DNA of 64,000 nt from Mycolicibacterium flavescens (GCF_001722335.1 NZ_MIHA01000012.1:62001-126000); one strand, 5' to 3'; positions 1-9,867 are shown, numbered from the stretch's first letter. A program made the numbers and translations. The notes: generated by a model not told the origin, from the letters alone.

Positions 1-94
1 CGCTTCCTATGCGCAGGCTGTGAAAGGGTCGCGCACATCGAGCGCTGACCGGTCGCACAGCCCGCACACATCTACCCGGTTCACAGTGGACGCC

Positions 95-559
95 ATGACG
101 TCGACCTGGGGAGCACCTGTTCCGGACCAGCCCCGCTGGGGTTGGCGCGAAACCGTCGTCGCCGTCGGTGTCGCGGCGGTGATCGCCGGCGCCGGTGGCG
201 CCGCGATTCACGCCGCCACCGACAGCAGCGCGGCATTTCACCCGGGTGGACCCGGTTCCGGCGGCCCGCCTGGCGCGTTCGGCGGCGGTCCACCGCCCGG
301 GATGTGCGCCCCGGGGTTGCACGGCGAGTTCGTCACCGGCGAGGCGGCGACCGGCTTCGTCACCGCACTGAGCCAGACGGGAACGGTCACCGCGGCCTCG
401 CCGACGTCGATCACGATCCGCAGCGCCGACGGCTTCACGCAGACCTACACGCTGCCCGCGGACCACGCACCCGTCGCGGTCAACGACGAGGTGCAAGTCC
501 GCGGTATCCGCACCGGCGACACGGCGCAGGCCAGCAGCGTCAGTATCGAACGGCGCTGA
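95..559 (+). CDS. Membrane-anchored or exported protein with DUF5666-like C-terminal domain
   Basis: A 154-residue protein with one hydrophobic segment at about residues 18-42 (WRETVVAVGVAAVIAG...), so it is either anchored by its N-terminus or secreted. A Gly/Pro-rich linker follows (about residues 48-75), then a small beta-rich domain ending in TITIRSADG...NDEVQVRGIR, which resembles the OB-like DUF5666 fold. The ATG at 95 is preferred because an in-frame GTG at 20 would add 25 residues unlike a signal peptide. It is separated by 2 bp from the convergent small gene that follows. Function unknown. Confidence 0.7.
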   Translation: MTSTWGAPVPDQPRWGWRETVVAVGVAAVIAGAGGAAIHAATDSSAAFHPGGPGSGGPPGAFGGGPPPGMCAPGLHGEFVTGEAATGFVTALSQTGTVTAASPTSITIRSADGFTQTYTLPADHAPVAVNDEVQVRGIRTGDTAQASSVSIERR

Positions 560-561
560 CG

Positions 562-798
562 CTACGGCGTCGGCGCGGGTTCGGCGGTCACCTCGGGGGT
601 GGCCACCGGCGTCTCGACCTCCGTCGCCGCCGTGGTCGACGTGGTGGTCTCGGGCAACGTCATCGTCGGTTCCTCGTCCTGGCTGAGGACCTGCGCCGGT
701 GCCGGCTGCGGCGCCTCGGCCAGAACGGCGCCCAGCGCGCCCATCGCGACCACGGCGCCGACACCGACGCCACCGGCGACCAGTTTCATGTTCAGCAT
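562..798 (-). CDS. Small exported Pro/Thr-rich protein (tandem paralogue 1)
   Basis: A 78-residue protein: basic start, hydrophobic signal segment at about residues 5-27 (KLVAGGVGVGAVVAMGALG), then a low-complexity acidic and Pro/Thr-rich tail (TTTSTTAATEVETPVATPEV). The ATG at 798 is preceded by a purine-rich GGGGCAGAGACG stretch. It lies just downstream of a very similar small gene (813-1073) on the same strand, and the shared plan (MKL start, one hydrophobic helix, Thr/Pro/Glu tail) suggests a local duplication. No function assigned. Confidence 0.65.
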   Translation of the reverse strand: MLNMKLVAGGVGVGAVVAMGALGAVLAEAPQPAPAQVLSQDEEPTMTLPETTTSTTAATEVETPVATPEVTAEPAPTP

Positions 799-812
799 CG
801 TCTCTGCCCCGT

Positions 813-1073
813 TCAGCCGACTTCGGCGGTCGTGATCGTGGACGGCGGCGTGGTGATCGGCGGCGTCGCGGCCGTCGTCTCCGGTGCCTCCGGCGCCACC
901 GTCTCGGTGACCGTCTCTCCGGTGGTGATCTCCGAGGTCGTCACCGGGCCCGGGGGCACCGGCTCTTCCTCCTCCTGCGCGGCGGTCGTCGACGCGACCG
1001 AGAACGCGCCCATCGCCAGCAGGGCGCTCGCGCCGACGGACGCCGACAACAGCTTCATCCGCTTCGAATTCAC
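813..1073 (-). CDS. Small exported Pro/Thr-rich protein (tandem paralogue 2)
   Basis: An 86-residue protein starting NSKRMKLLSASVGASALL after the GTG: signal or anchor helix at about residues 6-27, followed by an acidic stretch (AAQEEEEPVPP) and Thr/Pro-rich repeats to the end. GTG at 1073 is chosen because GGAG lies 8 nt upstream; an internal ATG at 1058 (MKLLS) is the alternative. It is upstream of and co-directional with its paralogue at 562-798. Probably a short cell-envelope protein; no function known. Confidence 0.62.
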   Translation of the reverse strand: MNSKRMKLLSASVGASALLAMGAFSVASTTAAQEEEEPVPPGPVTTSEITTGETVTETVAPEAPETTAATPPITTPPSTITTAEVG

Positions 1074-1204
1074 GTTGACCACTCCATTCGGTCTCTGCTG
1101 GCCGGCACCGAGCAAAGGCGTCGACCGTCAAACAGCGCTTCGGGGGTCCTCGTCGACCCTTACCGGTGCTGGATAACCGGACGGGCAGCAGCCGAAACGG
1201 ACGG

Positions 1205-1471
1205 CTACTTGGCGGCTTGTTCCTCCGACGGCAGCGCCGCCGGGCCCTTCCTGCCCGGTACCGCTACGCCGACCGCGGGCGCGTTCGGCGGCGTGGTCTG
1301 GGTGCTGGTGGCGCCGACGGTCATGTCCGACCTAGCGACCGGTGCACTCCCGGGGCTTTCGGCGCCGGCCGCGCCCACTGCGGCCAACACGATCAGACCC
1401 GATCCGCCGATTACTGCCGCGGCCGTCCTGACCGGATTTTTCGGGGTGGGTTCTGCCCTGTGACGTGCCAT
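1205..1471 (-). CDS. Small mycobacterial exported protein (PSEEQ C-terminus)
   Basis: An 88-residue protein: basic N-terminus MARHRAEPTPKNPVRT, hydrophobic helix at about residues 16-37, then a tail containing MTVGATSTQTTPPNAPAV and ending KGPAALPSEEQAAK. From memory, this tail type recurs in several short exported proteins per mycobacterial genome. The ATG at 1471 is used; an in-frame ATG at 1486 would add five residues. It is third in a run of small same-strand exported genes. Function unknown. Confidence 0.65.
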   Translation of the reverse strand: MARHRAEPTPKNPVRTAAAVIGGSGLIVLAAVGAAGAESPGSAPVARSDMTVGATSTQTTPPNAPAVGVAVPGRKGPAALPSEEQAAK

Positions 1472-1648
1472 GTTCTCGCATCCCATCCGTCGGTTCTCGT
1501 CGATCTCTTCACAAAACGCGACGAACCCGGCGGCCCGCTGAGCAGCGGCTGCGAGTTCGCCAGAGCCGTCGCCCACGCGCGTCGAGCAACCCGGCGGAAC
1601 CGACATCTCCTAACCTGAGCGCATGCAGCCGAGGCGCGGACCCATCGC

Positions 1649-2626
1649 ATGACGCGGTTCCTGATACGCCGGCTGGCGAACTATCTCGTGCTGCTGGCGC
1701 TGGCGTCGTTCCTGGTGTTCCTGCTGGCGTCGTCGCAGTTCAACCCGCTGGAAACCCTGGAGAGCCGCAACCCGCGCCCGCCGCAGGCCGTCATCGACGC
1801 CAAGCGCGTCGAACTCGGCCTGGACAAGCCGGTGCTGCAGCAGTACCTGAGCTGGGCCGGCGGAGCGGTGCGCGGTGACTTCGGGGTCACCATCGGCGGG
1901 CAACCGGTCAGCGAGGAACTGTGGCGCCGGGTCGGGGTGAGCCTGCGGCTGCTGGTGATCGGCTCGGTCCTCGGCACCGTGATCGGCGTGGTGGCCGGCG
2001 CGTGGGGCGCGGTCCGGCAGTACCGGCTCAGCGACCGGGTGGTCACCGTGCTGTCGCTGCTGGTGATCAGCACGCCGACGTTCGTGCTGGCCAACCTGTT
2101 CATCCTGGCCGCGCTGGGGGTCAACAACGTGCTCGGCGTGCGGCTGTTCGAGTACACCGGCGAGACCTCGCCCGACGCGATCGGCGGCGCGTGGAACCAG
2201 TTCGTCGACCGCATCCAGCATCTGGTGCTGCCGTCGATGACGCTGGCGCTGGGTTCGATCGCGATCTACAGCCGCTACCAGCGCAACGCGATGCTCGACG
2301 TGCTCGGCCAGGACTTCATCCGCACCGCGCGGGCCAAGGGCCTGACCCGCCGTCAGGCGCTGTTCAAACACGGGCTGCGCACCGCGCTGATCCCGATGGC
2401 GACGCTGTTCGCCTACAGCGTCGCCGGTCTGGTCACCGGGGCGGTGTTCACCGAGAAGATCTTCGGCTGGCACGGCGTCGGCGAATGGATCATCACCGGC
2501 ATCGGCACCCAGGACATCAACATCGTCGCCGCGATCACCGTGCTGTCGGCGGTGATGATCCTGCTGGCGGGGCTGCTGTCGGACGTGGTGTATGCCGCCC
2601 TGGACCCGAGAGTGCGGGTGTCATGA
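1649..2626 (+). CDS. oppB: Oligopeptide ABC transporter permease OppB
   Basis: A 325-residue inner-membrane permease of the OppB/DppB family. It begins MTRFLIRRLANYLVLLAL and has about six membrane helices. The binding-protein-dependent EAA loop lies near residues 215-240 (DFIRTARAKGLTRRQALFKHGLR), where it docks on the ATPase. The protein pairs with OppC to form the translocation channel. First gene of oppB-oppC-oppD-oppA; its TGA overlaps the ATG of oppC (2623-2626), consistent with translational coupling. Orthologous by order to Rv1283c, whose complex imports peptides. Confidence 0.93.
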   Translation: MTRFLIRRLANYLVLLALASFLVFLLASSQFNPLETLESRNPRPPQAVIDAKRVELGLDKPVLQQYLSWAGGAVRGDFGVTIGGQPVSEELWRRVGVSLRLLVIGSVLGTVIGVVAGAWGAVRQYRLSDRVVTVLSLLVISTPTFVLANLFILAALGVNNVLGVRLFEYTGETSPDAIGGAWNQFVDRIQHLVLPSMTLALGSIAIYSRYQRNAMLDVLGQDFIRTARAKGLTRRQALFKHGLRTALIPMATLFAYSVAGLVTGAVFTEKIFGWHGVGEWIITGIGTQDINIVAAITVLSAVMILLAGLLSDVVYAALDPRVRVS

Positions 2627-3546
2627 CCGAAACCGGGCAGACCCAGTCGGCGACCAGCGCCCAGTCCGGCGTCAGCACCGCGGGCTTCGCCTCGCGGCGC
2701 ACCCTGGTGTTCCGCCGGTTCCTGCGCAACAAAGCGGCGGTGATCTCGCTGGCCCTGCTGCTGGCCATGTTCATCGGCTGCTACGTGCTGCCGCCGTTGT
2801 TGCCGTACAGCTACAGCGATCTCGACTTCTACGCGCTGCAGCAGCCGCCCAGCCCGAAGCACTGGTTCGGCACCAACGCCCTCGGCCAGGATCTGCTCGC
2901 CCAGACGCTGCGGGGCATGCAGAAATCCCTGTTGATCGGCGTCTGCGTCGCGTTCATCTCGACGATCATCGCCGCGACCGTCGGCACCATCGCCGGCTAC
3001 TTCCTGGACTGGCGCGACCCGGTTCTGATGTGGCTGGTCGACCTGATGCTGGTGGTGCCGAGCTTTCTGCTGATCTCAATCGTGGTGCAGCGCACCAAAG
3101 GTGACATCGTCTGGATGATCGTGCTGCTGTCGCTGTTCAGCTGGATGGTCAGCTCCCGCATCGTGCGCGGGATGACGATGAGCCTGCGCGACCGCGAATT
3201 CGTCGCCGCCGCACGGTATATGGGGGTGCGCGACGGGCGCATCATCGTGCGCCACATCCTGCCCAACGTCGCGTCGATCATCATCATCGACACCGCGCTC
3301 AACGTGGGGGTCGCGGTGCTGGCCGAAACCGGGCTCAGCTTCCTGGGATTCGGCATCCAGCCGCCCGACGTGTCACTGGGCACGCTGATCGCCGACGGCA
3401 CCAAATCGGCGACGACGTTCCCGTGGCTGTTCCTGTTCCCGGCGGGGGTGCTGGTGCTGATCATCCTGTGCGCCAACCTCGTCGGCGACGGCCTGCGCGA
3501 CGCGCTGGACCCGAGCGCGCGCGGCCTTCGGAGGCGGGCCCGATGA
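2623..3546 (+). CDS. oppC: Oligopeptide ABC transporter permease OppC
   Basis: A 307-residue permease of the DppC/OppC family. It has a cytoplasmic N-terminus of about 25 residues, an OppC_N helix, a periplasmic stretch with [15 protein letters not shown] (typical of the family), five more helices, and the EAA-loop [20 protein letters not shown] near residues 188-207. Start ATG overlaps the oppB stop and its own TGA overlaps the oppD ATG (3543-3546), so the operon is tightly coupled. Partner of OppB; homologue of Rv1282c. Confidence 0.93.
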   Translation: MTETGQTQSATSAQSGVSTAGFASRRTLVFRRFLRNKAAVISLALLLAMFIGCYVLPPLLPYSYSDLDFYALQQPPSPKHWFGTNALGQDLLAQTLRGMQKSLLIGVCVAFISTIIAATVGTIAGYFLDWRDPVLMWLVDLMLVVPSFLLISIVVQRTKGDIVWMIVLLSLFSWMVSSRIVRGMTMSLRDREFVAAARYMGVRDGRIIVRHILPNVASIIIIDTALNVGVAVLAETGLSFLGFGIQPPDVSLGTLIADGTKSATTFPWLFLFPAGVLVLIILCANLVGDGLRDALDPSARGLRRRAR

Positions 3547-5378
3547 GCCTGCTCGACGTGCGCGACCTGACCGTCGCGTTCCCGACCGACACCGTGCCGG
3601 TCAACGCGGTGCGCGGGATGAACTTCACCGTCGACAAAGGTGAGGTCGTCGCGTTGGTCGGCGAGTCGGGGGCGGGCAAGTCGGCCAGCGCGATGGCCGT
3701 CGTCGGCCTGCTGCCCGAGTACGCGGAGGTGAGCGGGTCGATCCGGCTGCACGGCGACGAGCTGATCGGGCTGTCGGATCAGCGGATGTCGGCGATCCGC
3801 GGCAGGGCGATCGGCACCGTGTTCCAGGACCCGATGTCGGCGCTGACGCCGGTCTACACCGTCGGCGACCAGATCGCCGAGGCGATCGAGATCCATCAGC
3901 GCGGCATCGGCAAGCAGGCGGCCGCCAAGCGCGCGGTCGAACTGCTCGAACTGGTCGGCATCGCCCAGCCCGAGCGCCGCGCCAAATCCTTCCCGCACGA
4001 ACTGTCCGGCGGCGAACGCCAACGCGTGGTGATCGCGATCGCGATCGCCAACGACCCCGATCTGCTGATCTGCGACGAGCCGACCACCGCGCTGGACGTC
4101 ACCGTGCAGGCGCAGATCCTCGAGGTGCTCAAGACGGCGCGCGACGTGACGGGCGCCGGCGTGCTGATCATCACCCACGACCTCGGTGTCGTCGCCGAGT
4201 TCGCCGACCGCGCACTGGTGATGTACGCCGGGCGGGCCGTCGAGGTGGCGTCGGTGCCGACGCTGTACGCCGACCGCCGGATGCCCTACACCGTCGGGCT
4301 GCTCGGCTCGGTGCCCCGGCTCGACGCGGCCCAGGGCGCGCGGCTGGTGCCGATCCCGGGCGCGCCACCGTCGATGGCCGCGCTGCCGCCGGGCTGCCCG
4401 TTCGCGCCGCGCTGCCCGCTGGCCGTCGACGACTGCCGCGCCGCCGAGCCGGACCTGCTCGAGATCGGGGCGGGCCACCGCGCGGCCTGCATCCGCACCG
4501 AGCACGTCGCCGGCCGCAGCGCCGCCGACATCTACGGGGTGTCGACCGCGCCGCCCGACACACCGGTCGCCGACGACGCACCCGCGGTGCTCGAGGTGCG
4601 CGATCTGGTCAAGACCTACCAGCTGACCAAGGGCGTGGTGTTCCGCCGGCGGGTCGGCGAGGTGCGCGCGGTCGACGGCGTCAGCTTCGATCTGCCCAGA
4701 GGCCAGACGTTGGGCATCGTCGGTGAGTCCGGTTCCGGCAAGTCGACGACGCTGCATCAGATCCTGGGGCTGACCGCGCCGCAGTCCGGTTCGATCGCGG
4801 TGCTCGGTCAGAACGTGGCGAAGCTGGACCGGCGCGGCCGCCGCGCGCTGCGGGGAGACCTGCAGGTGGTGTTCCAGGATCCGGTCGCCTCGCTGGACCC
4901 GCGGCTGCCGGTGTTCGAGGTGCTCGCAGAGCCGTTGCAGGCCAACGGGTTCGACAAGCAGGGTATCGACGACAGGGTGGCCGAGCTGCTCGGTATCGTC
5001 GGGTTGCGCCGCGAGGACGCGGCCCGCTACCCCGCGGAGTTCTCCGGCGGTCAGAAGCAGCGGATCGGCATCGCGCGGGCGCTGGCGTTGCAGCCGAAGA
5101 TCCTGGCGCTCGACGAACCGGTGTCGGCGCTGGATGTGTCGATCCAGGCCGGCATCATCAACCTGCTCCTGGACCTGCAGCAACGCTTCGACCTGTCGTA
5201 TCTGTTCGTGTCGCACGACCTGTCGGTGGTGCGCCACCTGGCGCACCGGGTGGTGGTGATGCACAAAGGCAAGGTCGTCGAACAGGGCGAGGCGGACCAG
5301 GTGTTCGGCAGCCCCCGCGACGACTACACCCGACGGCTGCTCGCTGCGGTCCCGCAACCCGAGGTGCATCGCAGCTAA
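3543..5378 (+). CDS. oppD: Peptide ABC transporter, fused dual ATPase (OppD type)
   Basis: A 611-residue cytoplasmic protein with two ATP-binding cassettes in one chain. Cassette 1: Walker A GESGAGKS at about 40-47, signature LSGGERQ at 154-160, Walker B LLICDEP at 174-180. Cassette 2: Walker A GESGSGKS near 394, signature FSGGQKQR near 500. Between them lies the oligopeptide C-terminal element with four cysteines ([14 protein letters not shown] plus one near 316), the position where the M. tuberculosis homologue has been reported to carry a 4Fe-4S cluster. The fusion replaces separate OppD and OppF; homologue of Rv1281c. Confidence 0.93.
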   Translation: MSLLDVRDLTVAFPTDTVPVNAVRGMNFTVDKGEVVALVGESGAGKSASAMAVVGLLPEYAEVSGSIRLHGDELIGLSDQRMSAIRGRAIGTVFQDPMSALTPVYTVGDQIAEAIEIHQRGIGKQAAAKRAVELLELVGIAQPERRAKSFPHELSGGERQRVVIAIAIANDPDLLICDEPTTALDVTVQAQILEVLKTARDVTGAGVLIITHDLGVVAEFADRALVMYAGRAVEVASVPTLYADRRMPYTVGLLGSVPRLDAAQGARLVPIPGAPPSMAALPPGCPFAPRCPLAVDDCRAAEPDLLEIGAGHRAACIRTEHVAGRSAADIYGVSTAPPDTPVADDAPAVLEVRDLVKTYQLTKGVVFRRRVGEVRAVDGVSFDLPRGQTLGIVGESGSGKSTTLHQILGLTAPQSGSIAVLGQNVAKLDRRGRRALRGDLQVVFQDPVASLDPRLPVFEVLAEPLQANGFDKQGIDDRVAELLGIVGLRREDAARYPAEFSGGQKQRIGIARALALQPKILALDEPVSALDVSIQAGIINLLLDLQQRFDLSYLFVSHDLSVVRHLAHRVVVMHKGKVVEQGEADQVFGSPRDDYTRRLLAAVPQPEVHRS

Positions 5379-5389
5379 AGTCGAGCGGC

Positions 5390-7057
5390 ATGAGGATTCG
5401 ACGCCTGCTCGCGGGCACTGTGATCGCCGCGCTGACCCTGACCGCGTGCTCGGGCGGCTCCGACGAAGCCCCCTCCGCGGGTGGGTCCGCAGAAGTCGGC
5501 ACCACCAACGACGTCAACCCGCAGGACGTCGCGAACCTCAAGAACGGCGGCAATCTGCGCCTGGCGCTGGGCGAGCTGCCGCCGAACTTCAACTCCCTGC
5601 ACATCGACGGCAACACCGGCGACAACGCGTCGCTGATGCGGCCGACGTTGCCGCGCGCGTTCCGCATCGCCGCCGACGGGTCGGCCAGCGTCAACACCGA
5701 CTACTTCACCAGCGTCGAACTCACCAGCACCGACCCGCAGGTCGTCACCTACACCATCAATCCGGAGGCGGTGTGGAGCGACGGCACCCCGATCACGTGG
5801 GAGGACCTGCAGTCGCAGATCAACGCGACCAGCGGTAAGAACAAGGACTTCGCGATCGCGGCGACCAACGGCAGCGACCGTGTCGAGAAGGTCGAGCGCG
5901 GCGTCGACGACCGGCAGGCGGTGATCACGTTCGCCAAGCCGTGGGCGGACTGGCGCGGCATGTTCGCCGGCAGCACGATGCTGCTGCCGAAGAGCTCGAC
6001 GGCGACGCCCGAGGCGTTCAACCGGTCTCAACTCAACGCCCCCGGCCCGTCGGCCGGACCGTTCATCGTCTCCAACATCGACCGGGGCGCCAAGCGGATC
6101 ACGTTGACCCGCAACCCGAAATGGTGGGGTGAGCCGCCGCTACTGGACAGCATCACCTACCTCGTGCTCGACGACGCCGCGCGTATCCCGGCGCTGCAGA
6201 ACAACACGATCGACGCGACGGGCCTCGCGACGCTCGACGAGATGGAGATCGCGCGCCGCACCGACGGCGTCACCATCCGGCGCGCGCCCGGGCTGTCCTG
6301 GTACCACTTCACGTTCAACGGCGCGCCGGGAACAATCCTGGCCGACCCCGCGCTGCGCCGGGCGATCGCCAAGGGCATCGACCGCAAGACCATCGCCGAA
6401 GTCACCCAGCGCGGTCTCGCCGACAACCCGACGCCGCTGAACAACCACATCTACGTCGCCGGTCAGGAGGGCTACCGGGACAACAGCGGCGCCGTCGCGT
6501 TCGACCCGGAGAAGGCCAAGGCCGAACTCGACGCGCTCGGCTGGCGGCTCAACGGGCAGTTCCGCGAGAAGGACGGCCGCCAGCTGGTGATCCGCGACGT
6601 GCTGTTCGACTCGTTGGGCACCCGCCAGTACGGGCAGATCGCGCAGAACAACCTCGCGCAGATCGGGGTCAAGCTCGAACTCGACATCCGGCCCGCGGCG
6701 GGCTTCTTCACCGACTACATCACCGTCGGCAACTTCGACATCGCCCAGTTCGCCTGGAGCGGTGACGCTTTCCCGCTGTCGAGCCTGACGCAGATCTACC
6801 GGACCGGCGCCGAGAGCAACTTCGGCCAGATCAGCAGCCCCGAGATCGACGCGAAGATCGAGGAGACGGTCAGCGAACTGGACCCGACCCGGGCGCGTGA
6901 GCTGGCCAACGAGTTGGACAAGCTGCTGTTCGACGAGGTGTTCAGCCTGCCGTTGACGCAGTCGACCGGAAACATCGCGGTGCGAAGCACTCTGGCGAAC
7001 TTCGGGGCATTCGGCCTGGCGGACGCGGACTACACGAAGATCGGTTTCATGCCGTAG
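5390..7057 (+). CDS. oppA: Oligopeptide-binding lipoprotein OppA
   Basis: A 555-residue family 5 solute-binding protein. N-terminal lipoprotein signal MRIRRLLAGTVIAALTLTAC places the lipidated cysteine at residue 20, so the mature protein sits outside the membrane and hands peptides to OppBC. The SBP_bac_5 fold covers most of the chain, with ITLTRNPKWWG typical of the family. It starts 11 nt after oppD stops. Homologue of Rv1280c. It closes the operon; a 99-bp gap precedes the next gene. Confidence 0.92.
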   Translation: MRIRRLLAGTVIAALTLTACSGGSDEAPSAGGSAEVGTTNDVNPQDVANLKNGGNLRLALGELPPNFNSLHIDGNTGDNASLMRPTLPRAFRIAADGSASVNTDYFTSVELTSTDPQVVTYTINPEAVWSDGTPITWEDLQSQINATSGKNKDFAIAATNGSDRVEKVERGVDDRQAVITFAKPWADWRGMFAGSTMLLPKSSTATPEAFNRSQLNAPGPSAGPFIVSNIDRGAKRITLTRNPKWWGEPPLLDSITYLVLDDAARIPALQNNTIDATGLATLDEMEIARRTDGVTIRRAPGLSWYHFTFNGAPGTILADPALRRAIAKGIDRKTIAEVTQRGLADNPTPLNNHIYVAGQEGYRDNSGAVAFDPEKAKAELDALGWRLNGQFREKDGRQLVIRDVLFDSLGTRQYGQIAQNNLAQIGVKLELDIRPAAGFFTDYITVGNFDIAQFAWSGDAFPLSSLTQIYRTGAESNFGQISSPEIDAKIEETVSELDPTRARELANELDKLLFDEVFSLPLTQSTGNIAVRSTLANFGAFGLADADYTKIGFMP

Positions 7058-7156
7058 CCGCCGAGCCGCAAAGTGACCTTTGTGAACCGCCGCAGGGCAC
7101 AAGGTCTCTGACGTCACCGGGGCGCACGCTCGTAGCGTCTCCCCTGGGAGGCTGCG

Positions 7157-8506
7157 ATGACCGAATTGATGCGCAATACCGACGCTTTTACCTGGGCGAT
7201 GGAAAGCGATCCCCGGCTTCGCTCCACCGTCGTCACCGTGGTGTTACTCGACAGATGCCCCAACTGGGAGGAGCTGCGGCGGCGTATCGACCTGCTCACC
7301 AGGCGGTTGCCAATGTTTCGTCAGCGGGTCGCGCCGTCACTGCCGCCGGCACCGCCACGTTGGGAGACGGCGCCCGATTTCGATCTCGATTTCCATCTAC
7401 GCAGGGTGACAGCCCCCGTACCGGCCGATCTGGACGTGGTGCTGGAAATGGCGCGGCTGGCGCATATGTCGGACTTCGACCGTGCGCGTCCGCTGTGGGA
7501 GGTCACCTTGGTCGACGGGCTGCGCGATGGCGGTACCGCGCTGTTGTGCAAGTTCCACCACGCACTCACCGACGGGGTCGGAGGCGTCCAAATCGGGATG
7601 ACGTTATTCGACCTCGACCAGACGCCTACGGCGCCGGCGCTGCCGCCGGTCCCGACCGTTCCCGCGAGGGCGTGGCACTCCGACTACAGCGACGTGGCGC
7701 GTTACGACGTCCGACTTGCCGCCGCGACCGTGACTGCCGCCACCGGCATGCTGACCGACGGTATCCGGCACCCGCGCTCATCATTGGCGGCCGTTTGCGC
7801 GACAGCCGCGTCGGTCTACCGCACCGTACGCCCCATCGGCGGCACCGGCTCACCGCTTATGAAGCAGCGCGGTTTGGGCCGGCGGCTCGGAACCCATGAC
7901 GTTCCGCTTTCCCGACTCCGAGAAGCCGCACACCGCAGCGACGGCGCCCTCAACGACGCATTCGTAGCGGGCGTACTCGGCGGGATCCGCCGGTACCACG
8001 AGAAGCACGGCGCCGCCGTCGACACCGTCCACCTCACAATGCCGATCAGCCTCCGCACCGCCTCCGACGCTATGGGCGGCAATCGAATCACGTTGATGCG
8101 CTTCGACGTGCCCACCGGAACCGCCGACCCCGCGTGTCGCATCCGGGAGGTCCATGCCCGAGCCGCCCAGGTGCGTAGCGAACGGTCGCTGCCGTACACG
8201 CAGGTGATCGCCGGAGCGCTGAACCTGATGCCGCGCTGGTACATCGGATCGGTACTGCGACATGTCGACGTCGTGGCCAGCGACGTGCCGGGCATACCGG
8301 TTCCGGTCCACCTCGGCGGGGCGCGGCTGCGCGCCCAGTACGCCTTCGGCCCTACCATCGGCGCAGCAGTCAACGTGACACTGCTGAGCTACCAAGACAC
8401 CTGCCACTTCGGCATCAATGTCGACACCGCCGCGATACCCGATTACGACACCTTCCACGACTGCCTGGTACAGGGCTTCGAGGAGGTACTCAGCGTCGCG
8501 GACTGA
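7157..8506 (+). CDS. WS/DGAT-family wax ester synthase / diacylglycerol acyltransferase
   Basis: A 449-residue acyltransferase of the WS/DGAT (Tgs) family. The condensation motif HHALTDG lies at residues 134-140 (catalytic His135), followed by VGGVQIGM, and the C-terminal DUF1298 domain ends near FGINVDTAAIPDYDTF. Family members join acyl-CoA to diacylglycerol or fatty alcohols. Start ATG has a GGGAGG site 5-10 nt upstream. Codons rare in this genome (TTA, AGA) are noticeable, unlike the neighbouring opp genes, and it is not in the syntenic M. tuberculosis segment, which suggests acquisition or relocation. Confidence 0.85.
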   Translation: MTELMRNTDAFTWAMESDPRLRSTVVTVVLLDRCPNWEELRRRIDLLTRRLPMFRQRVAPSLPPAPPRWETAPDFDLDFHLRRVTAPVPADLDVVLEMARLAHMSDFDRARPLWEVTLVDGLRDGGTALLCKFHHALTDGVGGVQIGMTLFDLDQTPTAPALPPVPTVPARAWHSDYSDVARYDVRLAAATVTAATGMLTDGIRHPRSSLAAVCATAASVYRTVRPIGGTGSPLMKQRGLGRRLGTHDVPLSRLREAAHRSDGALNDAFVAGVLGGIRRYHEKHGAAVDTVHLTMPISLRTASDAMGGNRITLMRFDVPTGTADPACRIREVHARAAQVRSERSLPYTQVIAGALNLMPRWYIGSVLRHVDVVASDVPGIPVPVHLGGARLRAQYAFGPTIGAAVNVTLLSYQDTCHFGINVDTAAIPDYDTFHDCLVQGFEEVLSVAD

Positions 8507-8570
8507 CGCCTTAGGTTCGGCGTGATCCAAAGCAGTGCCATGGGTCGTCGGGCCCACTACAACTGGTGCC

Positions 8571-9785
8571 ATGACAACCGTCGATCACCCGACACGCGTG
8601 CTGCCCGGCTCACCGGAGTGGACTGAACTTCTCGCCCGTATCGCGTCGGGCGCCAGTGACCGAGACCTCAACGACGAGAACCCTTTCGATCAGGTCGCGG
8701 CGCTCAAGCGCGCGGGGTTCGGGACGCTGCGGCTGCCCGAATCTTCCGGTGGCGCCGGTTTCACCGTGCCGCAGCTGTTCTCGGCCGTCATCGACGTCGC
8801 GCACGCCGACCCGATCGTCGCGCACATCTTCCGGACCCACTTCTGGTTCGTCGAGGAACGGCTGCGCCTGTCGACCGATCCTCGGTCACAGCAGTGGCTT
8901 GGCCAGGTGGCCGCGGGCAAGATCTTCGGAAACGCGTTCAGCGAGAAGGGTTCGCTGGCCGTCGGAAGTCTGGTGTTCAACACCCGGCTGCTGCCCGACC
9001 CCGCCGGCGGCTACCGCCTCAACGGCGAGAAGTTCTACAGCACCGGGACCCTGTTCTCCGACTACCTCACCGTGACGGCCACCACCGAACACGACTCGGT
9101 GGCCACCGTCATCGTCCCGGCCGACCGCGCCGGGGTGCAGTTGATCGACGACTGGGACGGCTTCGGTCAGCGCCGCACCGGCACCGGCACAACGGTGTTC
9201 ACCGACGTGCACGTCGCCGCCGACGAGGTGTTGACCGACACGCCGTATGACGCCGAGCCCGAGCCGACCGTGCAGTACGCGTCGCTGCAGCTGTTCATCC
9301 ACGCGGTGGTGGCCGGTGTGTTGGAGTCGGTGGTCGACGACGGCATCGCGCTGCTGCGCTCGCGCGACCGCAGCTTCAGCCACGCGATCGCCGATCGGCC
9401 CAGCGACGACCCGCTGTACCAGAAGCTGCTCGGCGACCTGGCCAGCACCGCCTATGTCGCCCGGGCCGCGGTGCTCGACGCCGCCGAGGCCATCGCCGCC
9501 GCAACGACTTCCGAAGTGGACGGGGTCCCCGACGCCGACCTGGCCACCGAGGCGCAGCTGAAGGTCGCCAAAGTCAAGGTGCACCTCGACAACATCGCGC
9601 CCGAAGCGGCCACCCGGCTGCTCGAGCTCGGCGGGGCCAGCGCCGCCAGCCGCAAACGCAACCTCGACCGGCACTGGCGCAACATCCGCACGATCACGCT
9701 GCACAATCCGGTGGTCTACAAGGCGAAGGTGATCGGCGAACACCTGCTGCACGGCACCCCCGTTCCCGCGAACGCCTACTTCTGA
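8571..9785 (+). CDS. Acyl-CoA dehydrogenase-fold flavin monooxygenase (DszC/SfnC-like)
   Basis: A 404-residue protein of the acyl-CoA dehydrogenase fold. The N-terminal helical domain includes LRLPESSGGAGFTVPQLF, the middle beta-domain includes GEKFYSTGTLFSDYLTV, and the C-terminal helical domain ends ASRKRNLDRHWRNIRTIT. The HWRNIRT ending and the neighbouring DszA/NtaA-type monooxygenase fit the reduced-flavin-dependent monooxygenase branch (DszC, SfnC) rather than a beta-oxidation enzyme. The ATG at 8571 is chosen over an upstream in-frame ATG at 8535, which would add 12 unconserved-looking residues. Substrate unknown; an organosulfur or amine compound is an inference from family. Confidence 0.8.
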   Translation: MTTVDHPTRVLPGSPEWTELLARIASGASDRDLNDENPFDQVAALKRAGFGTLRLPESSGGAGFTVPQLFSAVIDVAHADPIVAHIFRTHFWFVEERLRLSTDPRSQQWLGQVAAGKIFGNAFSEKGSLAVGSLVFNTRLLPDPAGGYRLNGEKFYSTGTLFSDYLTVTATTEHDSVATVIVPADRAGVQLIDDWDGFGQRRTGTGTTVFTDVHVAADEVLTDTPYDAEPEPTVQYASLQLFIHAVVAGVLESVVDDGIALLRSRDRSFSHAIADRPSDDPLYQKLLGDLASTAYVARAAVLDAAEAIAAATTSEVDGVPDADLATEAQLKVAKVKVHLDNIAPEAATRLLELGGASAASRKRNLDRHWRNIRTITLHNPVVYKAKVIGEHLLHGTPVPANAYF

Positions 9786-9799
9786 CCCCTGTCCATGGC

Positions 9800-9846
9800 G
9801 TTTGTGAGTGATTCCGATCGCGTCGCGAACGTTTTCACTCACAAAC
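9800..9846. repeat. 12-bp perfect inverted repeat between monooxygenase genes
   Basis: Arms GTTTGTGAGTGA (9800-9811) and its exact complement (9835-9846) flank a 23-bp centre containing ATCGCGTCGCGA. It sits between the stop at 9785 and the Shine-Dalgarno at about 9854. It could be a hairpin attenuating or stabilising the message, an operator, or a single copy of a mycobacterial palindromic repeat. Confidence 0.6.
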
Positions 9847-9867
9847 CGCAGTCAAGGAGCCCCACAC

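Noticed and set aside
2997..5369. 790-codon minus-strand open frame
   Set aside because: Antisense to oppC and oppD with low-complexity Arg/Gly/Asp composition; the sense genes have clear domains.
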